Assembly: GCA_002179805.1 (NCBI GenBank)
Contig: NAVB01002210.1
Location: 1-15,411, forward strand
Source: Acanthamoeba lenticulata
Taxonomy: Eukaryota; Discosea; Longamoebia; Acanthamoebidae
Length of the DNA: 15,411 nt
Direction: 5' to 3'
Below the pieces are notes generated by a model. That model had not been told where the DNA came from. It saw nothing but the letters and a program-made list of their open reading frames with translations, and did not search any database. Position 1 is the first letter of the stretch; every line of letters begins with the position of its first letter. This document shows positions 1-8,100 of the stretch, piece by piece. The translations under genes and the position numbers were made by a program.

Positions 1-99
1 GAAGGTTCGAACGCAGTCAACGAAATGGCAAATCGAAAAGGACAAAAGATTAAAAATAAAAATAAAATAAAACGCAACAAGATCTTGAGGGAAACGTAC

Positions 100-401
100 C
101 GTCCTCGTGCTCTCTTCACAGGTGGTTGAAGAGCCTCAACAGTCGTAGATTCGGCAGGCTTGCGACCACGCTTCTTGGGCAAATCGAGACCGCGGTGTTC
201 GGTTGAAGGAGGCTTCATTGACGCGTCATCACTTCTGATTGGAGACACCGCAGAGGGCACGACCGACGGTGCCGCGGGCTGTGCGAACGCTGCTGTATTA
301 TTACTGCTTGTATCTGATAAAGCTGTGCCATTATTTGTTTCTGATGTGTTGGTAATCGAAGTGGCGGTTGGGGCGGGTGCTGTAAAACTCTCGGCCTCCA
401 T
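100..401 (-). CDS. AT-hook protein, N-terminal exon (partial gene)
   Basis: Reading the minus strand from the ATG at 401-399 gives an open exon of 100 complete codons plus two bases. It ends at a good donor (exon end at 100, intron GTACGT from 99). The rest of the gene lies off the left edge; bases 1-99 are the start of intron 1. The first 65 or so residues are low complexity, rich in Thr, Ser, Asn, Ala and Pro, and look disordered. Residues 76-82 read KKRGRKP, a typical AT-hook core that binds the minor groove of AT-rich DNA. A second basic stretch, PVKRARG at 94-100, could serve as a nuclear localisation signal. A nuclear chromatin-associated role follows from the AT-hook, but the catalytic or reader domain, if any, is not in the window. 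The gene is divergent from the PhyH gene, with 147 bases between the start codons. The exon is supported by the ATG, the donor and the motif; the protein family is unknown. Confidence 0.62.
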
Positions 402-548
402 CCTTCACGTCCGCGGCAGCCGCTGAATGATTTATTCGTTTTGGTCTTCGGCAGTGATTTTTCCAGCTATTTGCGCTGTAAGTTTTTCCTTTGGGTTAAT
501 TGAGGGTTTTCCCTTTTCCTTGCGTGTGGCGTTGACGGAGCACCCGCC
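402..548. promoter_or_regulatory. Divergent intergenic region, presumed bidirectional promoter
   Basis: These 147 bases separate the start codons of two divergently read genes, so they must hold both 5' leaders and at least the proximal promoters. I see no clear TATA box. A perfect GC-rich inverted repeat (GCGGC, A, GCCGC) lies at 413-423, just upstream of the AT-hook gene. The part nearer the PhyH gene is T-rich on the plus strand (about 470-515). The promoter role is inferred from position only. Confidence 0.45.
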
Positions 549-1730
549 ATGGCGGACCAAGAGTGCCTCTTGTCTGCTGAGCAAGTGCGCAAGTTTCATG
601 CTCGTGGCTTTCTCGTGCTTGATGGCTTTCTGCCAGGTGAAGTGCTCAACGCGCTGTGCGGAGAGTGTGAGCGCCTGCTACGGCTTTACAGGCGGGGCAG
701 CAAAGTTGAGCAAGGCGCGGGCTGCATCTTAGGTGCGCACAAGAGACTGAGTGGCGAGCACACGTTCCACAAAAACCAGTGCATGACTCATGATTGTGTC
801 GTGCTGGGGGCGCAGAGCCCTTGGGCGCCATGGCCACGCGTGGTGCAAGGGTGGGCCGGGAGGATTTGACGCGCGAGGCCTACCTGGCCCTGCGCAACAA
901 GTTCAACAGCAATGACCCGCTGGTGGGCGAGTTCATCTTTAGTTCGCTTCTCTATAGTGTGCTCAGGCAGCTGTTGGGGGCTGATCTCTATCTCGTACGC
1001 ATTCCCGATCTTTTTTACCTGCCGCCACAGCAATGCACTGACCTACCGACCGAGCTGGCCGCCAGTTCAATGAGCAGTACATCGTCAAGACACCACATGC
1101 AGGCGAAGCATCCAAATTTGTGATGCACCAGGTGCGACCAACAATGATGCTACGCTCTCCCTCTTCTAATACACGTCATTCGCTTCAGGACAGTGAATAC
1201 GTCCACGAACTCGAACAAGACAAGGTGCCTCCGTATGTATCCGTGTGGTGTGCACTCGATGATATGAGCGAGGAGAACGGGTGCCTGTATATATTGCCCT
1301 ATCCACCAACATTATCAACCACCGGCGGTCCACCTGGCGAAGCTACTCCACGCTTTGCTTCACCTGAAGAACTGCGACGGTACCATCTTGCCATGGCCAG
1401 GGCCTACCCTCCAGGCCTACGGGGAGGTATATGCCCTGCCTTGCATCTAGGTGCTCTTCATACTGATCTCGCTCACGCATGTTGTTCTCGTGCCGCCATG
1501 GTTCAGGTACGAGCGAGATCGAGGGCGAGATGCCTGTCTTACTCGATCGTGGGAGTATTGTCATCATGTCCTCGCTCGTTTATCATCGGAGCGGATCCAA
1601 CATATCGGATGAGCTCCGACGTGCCTATATGCCTCAGTTTAGTTGGGGACCCATCCGCAGCCCGGGCCAAGGACCAGAGGCTTCGCGCAACGTCGCCTTC
1701 GCAGTTCCTGTTTGTTTACCGCCACCTTAA
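549..1730 (+). CDS. PhyH-family Fe(II)/2-oxoglutarate dioxygenase (phytanoyl-CoA dioxygenase-like)
   Basis: Five exons: 549-732, 816-994, 1066-1131, 1189-1426, 1507-1730. Together they are 891 nt and encode 296 aa. Every join keeps frame, and the introns are 57 to 83 nt. The N-terminus reads LSAEQVRKFHARGFLVLDGF, the usual start of PhyH-family proteins. The second join restores YLFNEQYIVK and the third restores MHQDSEY. The iron-binding HxD is H142-Q143-D144. The distal His is H249 in VYHRSGSN, followed by R260/R261, a likely 2-oxoglutarate-carboxylate Arg. Between them, WCALDDMSEENGCLYILP is the conserved barrel strand of the family. The complete facial triad predicts an active non-haem iron oxygenase that uses 2-oxoglutarate and O2. 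The substrate cannot be told: family members act on phytanoyl-CoA, other lipids or small metabolites. I see no clear peroxisomal PTS1 (the protein ends CLPPP) and no signal peptide. RAD52 follows on the same strand after 120 bases. Confidence 0.85.
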
Positions 1731-1850
1731 CGAACATGAAATTAGAATGAATTTTTTCTTGTAACATTTTTAAATTCGACGTGGAAATTGAAAAAGTGAG
1801 GTAAACGGGTGGAAGAGAATTCATCAACGCAAGCTGCCGAGCAGAGAAAG
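1731..1850 (+). promoter_or_regulatory. Intergenic gap between PhyH gene and RAD52; 3' UTR plus RAD52 leader or promoter
   Basis: These 120 AT-rich bases follow the PhyH stop and precede the RAD52 ATG at 1851. No AATAAA is visible. Two tiny overlapping open frames, ATG at 1736 (stop at 1748-1750) and ATG at 1747 (stop at 1762-1764), would be upstream ORFs if RAD52 transcription begins before them. The frame of RAD52 stays open upstream to about 1809 but has no ATG there, which supports 1851 as the start. Confidence 0.4.
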
Positions 1851-3328
1851 ATGGACGCAGGCGAACCCAGCTGCAGCCCGATAAAACCCTCACAGTCCTC
1901 CTCTTCTAGCGAGGCACCACCTCCTTCTGTGTTTGGGCGACAAGAGTTCAAGCCCGATGAAAGGAACGCAATTCGTGAGCTCTTGCAGCAAAAGCTAGGC
2001 AAGGAGCATCTGGCCACGCGCCCGGGCAGCGCTGGCGGTACGTGGTTCATAGTTGCTCCTTCCTCAGAAGATTAATCTAAGAATGCTCCTGCAGTAAGCT
2101 TCACGTACGTGGAAAGTTGGAAGGCCATTGAATTGGCCAACCAAATTTTTGGATTCAATGGCTGGAGCTCAGCAGTTGTCGATATCACCCCCGACTATGT
2201 ACGCCCAACTTCATTCAACTAGTGCAACTCTTTAATTAGTCTATTCTGCCCAGATCGAACAATCGGGCAAGGGGCGGTACTCAGTGGGCGTCACGGCGGT
2301 AGTGAAGGTCATGCTCAAGGATGGCACCTACCACGAGGACGTGGGCTACGGCATGGCAGAGCACCCCAAGAAGGGCTCTGCCATCGAAAACGCCAAGAAA
2401 GAGGCGGTATCAGACGCGCGCAAGCGCGCGCTGCGATTGTTTGGTAACGCGCTGGGTAACTGTCTCTACGACAAGGAGCACTTGGTCAAGCTGAAGAATG
2501 CCAAGAAGGGCGAGGCCGGCTATCTGCCCCCGACCGTCTCCAACCCGGCCCACGACGCCGAAAAGGCCTCCCTCTCCTCCTCTTCGTCATCCTCATCAGC
2601 CTATGACGGCGGCTTTGCCGTGCCTTCACAGTCGTCACAGCTGCCCCTGGCGGCCCCGCCAACACCTCAGGCCTCTTCACAGTCGCTGCCAAGCGGCTAC
2701 AACGTGCGCACGGCCAACATCGCCAGCCGAGTCGGACCTGCGGCAGCTGCTGTTGGCGGCGGCGGCGGTGGCCAACAAGCGCAGCAGAGCTTTGGTGGCG
2801 CCGCGGCAGCCCCACAGCAGAGATCGTCGGCCCTCCCGGTGGCGGCAGCGGTCGCCAACGGCCACCCTGCAGGCGAGATCGCCACCGACTATGACACCGG
2901 TACATGAGTCTGTCTTATTGCACGTCATGGCTAAAAGCTCATTTTCTTGGGCTTTTTCCTCTCCACCACTCGCAGGTGGCTATGACGAAGAGTTACTGAG
3001 CATGGCGTTAGCCATGAGCGAGCAGCCGACCTCGTCCTCCCCACAACCGGCGTACAACGGCGGAGCCGTGGCCGGGGCCAAGCGAGGCGCGCCGGACTCG
3101 GGCTTTGGCTATGGCCAACAGCAGCAGCAGCAGCAACCGCAGCAGCACGCGGCTTACGGTACTATTTCCACCACGCTAGTCGTGAAGTCTGATCTCACAC
3201 ACGGGCGGTGTGCGTCGTGGGTACTGGGTCGAGCAGGCGCGAGGCAGCCGTTTATGCCACAACCGCAGCAACAGCAGCACTATGGCGGGACGCCGCCGGA
3301 CAAGAGACCCCGGCATGACGGCAACTGA
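1851..3328 (+). CDS. RAD52: RAD52 DNA repair and recombination protein
   Basis: Five exons: 1851-2037, 2095-2198, 2254-2899, 2976-3158, 3237-3328. Together they are 1212 nt and encode 403 aa. Residues 28 to about 180 form the RAD52 single-strand annealing domain. Recognisable blocks are FGRQEF with the [12 protein letters not shown] helix, [31 protein letters not shown], and [23 protein letters not shown] with its basic DNA-contact residues. In the family this domain forms rings that bind ssDNA and anneal complementary strands in homologous recombination. The C-terminal half is low complexity: a Ser tract, Ala/Gly/Gln stretches, a CAG-encoded Gln tract, and a basic tail DKRPRHDGN that may be a nuclear localisation signal. 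Residues 316-329 form an island resembling a ubiquitin-interacting motif. The last intron (3159-3236) is 78 nt and stop-free, so a retained form would add 26 residues. A yeast- or human-like RAD51-binding motif is not obvious. The annealing domain is certain; exact C-terminal splicing is less so. Confidence 0.92.
2567..2602 (+). repeat. Serine-coding low-complexity tract in RAD52
   Basis: TCC/TCT/TCG/TCA codons encode a nearly pure run of serines just after the annealing domain, at the start of the disordered C-terminal half. Confidence 0.75.
3116..3148 (+). repeat. CAG/CAA trinucleotide tract (polyglutamine) in RAD52
   Basis: Consecutive CAG and CAA codons encode six glutamines, then a proline and two more glutamines. 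A second Gln-rich patch (PQPQQQQHY) follows in the last exon near 3258. Such tracts often vary in length between strains. Confidence 0.8.
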
Positions 3329-3573
3329 AGAGCGATCGTCTTCATCCCCACTGTGTGTGTCTGTGTGTTTGTACTTGTTGTGCCTCGCGCGTGTACATTT
3401 CCTGGTTTTATGTTCTTCTTCTTCTTCTTTTGCCTCTTTCCTCTCCCCTCCTCCTTGTGTCTGTGGAGCTCCAAAGCAAACATCAACAAAAAATGAAAAA
3501 ACCCTCCACCGCCGTCATGTTGTTGTTGTCTTGTGGTGCACCATCACTTCTTCTTCCTCGCCACGTGTGCCAC
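3329..3573. other. Convergent intergenic region holding two 3' UTRs
   Basis: These 245 bases lie between the RAD52 stop and the stop of the ERGIC/Erv41-like gene on the other strand. They contain a GT-rich stretch (about 3353-3375), a CTT/pyrimidine-rich stretch (about 3415-3452) and an A-rich patch near 3478-3500. No open frame looks like a gene. I see no canonical AATAAA in either orientation. Both transcripts must end here, or overlap. Confidence 0.6.
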
Positions 3574-5039
3574 TCACTTGCGCTTCCTGGTGAAGTTCTC
3601 GAGGCGCGAGGCGACGCCCGACACGAAACCGAACACGACGAAGGTGCCGCCGATGACGGCGCAGCACCGCGTGAGGAAGTGCGCGAACGACTTGGGCACC
3701 TCTCGGTAGGTCGTTGCGTACGACGCGAAGTCGTACTTCCACAACACCGCTGCAGTTGTTGTGATGCAGGCAGGCGTGAGCCAAGCTCCAATAACAAGCA
3801 GCTGAAGAAGGAGAAGCCGGACGTACATGAAGGTTCGTAGTGTCCAGTGACCTCCTTCTTGTGCAGCGTGTAGGCAAAGTTGTAGGATCTGGTTGGACAA
3901 GATGGTGGTGAGTCGAGAGAGAGAAGGACAAGCCGAGAAGAGAAGGCAAGTGATACGTACTCGATGACCTGGCCATTCGCGTAGTGGTGGGCGGCTGGCA
4001 CGATCTGGAGGAAGTACGTGTAGAAGGTACTTGCTCCTGCCAGGTGCAGCAACATGTAAGCTATTACAACGGCACAAATCAGGCTGGTCAAGTGGTTCAC
4101 CTTCGGGCGTGACTTGGGCAACGTCATCGAGCGGCCGAACAAGTCCAGGGATAGGGCTGCCGAACAAGAACGTGCGGAAGCGATGGGTCACGTTGTATGG
4201 CTGGGGCGTCGGATGAGGGTGAGGATGATCTATCATCACTCGGAAAAGTAGAGTCAGGCTCCCTTAGACACCTCACCGTACAGAGCTTGGGCAGGAGGGA
4301 TACGCACTCTCATCCTGCATCAGCGATTGCAAAAGGGCCGAGTCGGATTGCCGTCGCGACACGAGTTGGAGCTGGCCGCGGATCTTCTTGACCTGGACGT
4401 AGCCACTCACCAGACAGCCAACATCTTTCTCGTTTCCTGTCGCAATCGTCACCGTGAGTGTGGCACGCCGGCTACTTCAAGGGGAGGGGAGAGTCAATAC
4501 GGGAATTCAAGGGTATCTTGTGAAGGGTGCCAAAGGTTGCTGTATCGACAAGCAAATGACCTAGGTGGTCTGCTAACTCGATGGCGAAGTCTTGGCATGG
4601 CAGCTCTGTTTAGAGGTGGAAGTGAGGACAATGGTCAAGGGTTACGAGGGAGGAGACTAGGAACAACGAACCGGGAAACTCGACAGCCATAGTTATGTTG
4701 ACACTGTCGATCTCTGTTAGCCGTGAAGTGTCAACACTCACCTGTGATGTGACCACCATCTTGTTGTATTCTGCTAGTTCTTGGGCAAAGAGGTAGCCAA
4801 GCAGGATGAAGCAGATGATTGAAACTGCAGATGAAGCAAATTTAGGGTCAGAATTTACGATCTTGGAGCCAAAGCAGTAGATACCAATTCCACTCGATAC
4901 TGTCTTGACTCTTGGAGCAGTAGGGTCGACTTTAGAGAAGAGGTCGAACGCCTTAATCCACTTGTCCACATTCCTGCAGCATATTGCTCAGCCACCACTC
5001 CCCAATGTTGCTTATCACCACATGAGCACTTTACCTCAT
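3574..5039 (-). CDS. ERGIC/Erv41-type ER-Golgi cargo receptor
   Basis: Nine exons, 5' to 3': 5039-5035, 4973-4885, 4824-4672, 4605-4501, 4436-4308, 4229-4101, 4036-3961, 3888-3827, 3749-3574. Together they are 924 nt and encode 307 aa. The ATG sits in a five-base exon (ATGAG). Its intron GTAAAG...CTGCAG restores MRNVDKWIKAFDLFSKVD. Layout follows the Erv41/Erv46 family: short cytosolic N-terminus, membrane segment about 31-47, luminal domain, second membrane segment about 272-294, short basic tail ending RKRK. Family landmarks are the VDTSR...NITMAVEFPELPC block with C86, GCLVSGYVQVKKIRG with C125, YNVTHRFRTFLFGSPIPGLVRPLD, STFYTYFLQIVP, and HFLTRCCAVIGGTFVVFGF. N74 and N173 are in N-glycosylation sequons. 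In yeast and animals these proteins cycle in COPII/COPI vesicles and retrieve ER proteins. The luminal domain is short, nearer ERGIC1/Erv41 than Erv46, and lacks the Erv46-type cysteine cluster. The C-terminal basic residues could act as a retrieval signal. Confidence 0.83.
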
Positions 5040-5192
5040 TTCAAGTGGCAACAAGATGAAGGCCACGTTTGTGCAAACGTGAACAGATGCTCTGTCCCTT
5101 TGAGTGTTTAGCAGGCCTTCCTCTTTTAGGGAATAAAGAAAACTCTTTTTTAAATGAATAAAAAAACAATAATACTTTCTGGGGTGACGTCA
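5040..5192 (-). promoter_or_regulatory. Intergenic gap: TOR 3' UTR and promoter/leader of the Erv41-like gene
   Basis: These 153 bases separate the TOR stop from the start of the next minus-strand gene. The part next to TOR (about 5127-5180) is very AT-rich and would hold the TOR 3' end. AATAAA appears on the plus strand (near 5130 and 5157), which is the wrong orientation for either gene. The promoter assignment is positional. Confidence 0.4.
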
Positions 5193-8100
5193 TCACCAGT
5201 AGGGACACCAGCCATGGTAGGCCTGGCACAGGTTCTCTGTTGAGGTGGCCTCGTCGATCAGCCGCGAGACCTGGTCCCTGACCGACAGCGGCTGCGCGGT
5301 GTGGAAGTCTCGGCCGCGCAGCTTGGACCAGATGCGCTCCACCACCTGCAGCGCCTTCTGGTTCAGCGCCGTGTCGCCGTCCACCTCGGCCTGCTCGTTC
5401 CCCACTAAAGTTTTCAAATCGCGACGTCAGTCCACTTCATGTTCATCTTTTTCTTCATCTCAGGGGGTGCAGAATTCACGCAACTCGAAGGGCGACGGTC
5501 GACACGTGAGCCAAAGACGGAGCCCACCTCGACAAAGCTGGTCTCGGCGGCTGCTGGCCCGTCACCGACGGTGAGATGATGACGAGGACGAGTATGAAGA
5601 GGAGGAAGAGGAGGTCAATAACGAGACGACATAGATGGGACGGCATACCGGCAGTGTCTGCCGAGAGTTGGGCGCCGGGGCCGCCTGGCGCGCCGCCTTG
5701 GCCCTCTGCCGAGGGCACCTTTTGCTGGAGCAGGCGCCAGTTGATGAGCGGATCGTGCACAAAGGCCTCCAGCACGGCCATCACGCTGTCCTTGTTCTCC
5801 CTGCGCTCCACCAACATCATCGATACCACCACCATCATCACCACGAGCGTCAGCGCGAGTTGAGCGGCCCAAGTCGACTCGAGTAGGTCGGAGACGCACC
5901 GGAGGACGCGCATGACGTTCTCGGCGGTGCAGCGGAAATTGCCTTCGATGCCGGTGACCTCCATGGCGCGGACCAGCATGCGGGTGAGGCGGAAGGGGAT
6001 GCGCTCCTTGTGCTTGTCGCGCATCATGGCCACCTCGAAGCAGTCGCCAAAGTCGATGTGCGTGATCTTGCCCGTGTTGCGGTCGAGCATGATGTTGGAC
6101 GGGTGGCGGTCGCCCAGGCCCAGCACGTAGCCCACGATGGACATGACCGCCAGCGAGCGCGTGTAGTTGGTCCGCCGGTCGAGCCACACCTCCGAGTTGG
6201 GGCTCCGCAGCCAAAGGACCTGGTCGAGGTCGTCGCCCTCGGTCGACGCCACGCCGCTCTCAAAGACCTCGATCTTCTGCAGCGGCGTCAGCTTCTCGTA
6301 GTAGCCCACGTAGTCGGCCAGCGCGAGGGGCTCCCCGCTGGCCTTCTTGGGCGTGCTCACCAGCTCCAGCATTTGCCTGTCCCGCACGTGTGACGTCAGC
6401 ATGACCAAGCTGAACGACAACAATGACGACGACGACGACGCTGACAACGACAACGACAACGACAAGGGGAAGGACAAGGAGGGAGAGCACGTACAGGAGC
6501 TCCTTGTTGGGGGCGAGGCCCTTGGCCTTGCGGTGGTCGGCGATGAGCTCGTGGAGAGTGTCGTGGTGGGGCACCCAGCCGATGAGGCCCGAGTGGGGCG
6601 AGAGCGGGATGATGGCGTAGCGCTGGATGGCCATCTGGCGGTTGGTCGTCTCGCGGTCGGTGGCCAAGAGGGTGTTGACGAGATCAAACAGCTGCATGAC
6701 GCGCTCGTCCTGCCGCAGGTCCTCGTGGCCCTTGAGCAGGAACGGGTACTCCTTCCCGTCGGAGCCCATCACGGTGAGCCTGCACGGCCGCTGCTTGGAG
6801 GCCAGCACGGTGAGCGTGGGCAGCAGGTGGCTGATCTTCACGATCTCGTCGGCCAGCGCGTGGCCCTCGTAGGTGCCCGGCACGGTCAGCTCGAGGTCGC
6901 GCACGGCCAGCAGCTTGGGCGAGACGTGCTGCAGCTCGATCGTCTTGATGTTCGGCAGGCGGTTGCTCAGGCTGCGGAACACGAGGAAGTAAAACTCCCA
7001 CGCCTGGTGCAGGTCCGTCATGTCCTTGGTCCTCTGGTACCGCTGCAGCCACTCCTGCGCCTCGGCCAGGTCCCGCCCGTGCGATTGCACGAACCCCACC
7101 TCCCGCGGCGTCTCGGCTCCCTGCCCATGAGATAAAAGTAAAATATTAAAAAATAAACATAGCAGAATTAATAATAATAATAATAATATAAAGATCAAAC
7201 ATTTGTAAATTGATAAAGTGCCGGACCGAGACGATGAGCTGGTGAAGGGAGTAGAGCTTGAGGGTCATGCCGTCGACGTTCTTCTCGTTGGAGTAGAGGC
7301 TCCAAGCCTCCTCGAGGCCCTCCTTCCACAGCTCCGGCCACGGGATGGCCACTCGAATGAGTTCGTGCGACACCAGCAGCGCGGCCTCGACCTACATAAC
7401 GCGCATCACAACGTCAGGTCACGTCCTCATGATGTCGACATCGTCATCGCCATCATGATGGTGAGGAGGCGTACGAGGCTGTCGCTGTGTTCGCGCATCT
7501 TGTCGAGGATCGACTTGGCGGCCATCACGCGGGCCGGCTCGTCGGACTTGGAGGCCACCGACAGCGGATACACCAACGCCTGCGGGTGCTCGCGCCCGAC
7601 GTTGGCCAGCAGGTCCTGCACGAGCCGCGCCACGGGAGCCACCGGCGAGTGGATCCGTGCGATGAGCTGCGAGTCGGCCGAGTGCGGGCGTCAGTCGGTC
7701 AGTTTGTCCGCATGCGACATTAAAGAAAACGAGAAAAAGAGAGAGAGGGACCTGGGGGATGACTTGAAGCCAGGTGTCGACCGAAACGGTGGTGAAGCCC
7801 TCGACGAGGGCCTCCTCGACCACCTTCATGTGACTGAACTCGAACCACAGCGTCAGGAGCCGCAGCGTGTCCTGCATGTATACGGTTTATATGTGTTTGT
7901 GAATGGCCACATTTCGGATTGTTTTGGCCACCAAGAGGCTTGGCTGTACCTGGAGGCTCTTGCCCTTGGGCGCGAGCGCGATCGAGCGGAAGAAGCCCTT
8001 CACGGCCGACGTCAAGAGTCGCGGCGTGTGCTTGGGGTTCGAGAGCGTCAGGCCTGTCGTCCCACATCGTGGCGCGCGATCGACGTTATCCCATCCGCGC

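Noticed and set aside
2498..3328. 276-codon plus-strand frame overlapping RAD52
   Set aside because: Its first part is a +1 shadow of RAD52 exon 3, rich in Pro/Arg/Ser. Only from 2976 does it coincide with the true RAD52 frame, after the intron.
4708..4741. Perfect-looking donor CAG|GTGAGT in the Erv41-like gene with an AACAG 28 bases on
   Set aside because: A 28-nt intron would be too short, and splicing it would remove VSVDTSRL, a conserved part of the family. The sequence is read as exon.
6412..6466. Tandem repeat considered as a CRISPR or satellite array
   Set aside because: The unit is three to six bases with no spacers and lies wholly inside an intron. It is a simple microsatellite.
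6347..7135. 262-codon open frame on the plus strand
   Set aside because: It lies antisense to the TOR kinase exons, and its product (Val/Gly/Leu/Glu/His-rich) matches no family I recognise. In GC-rich coding DNA the antisense frame is often open. The minus-strand kinase motifs are decisive.
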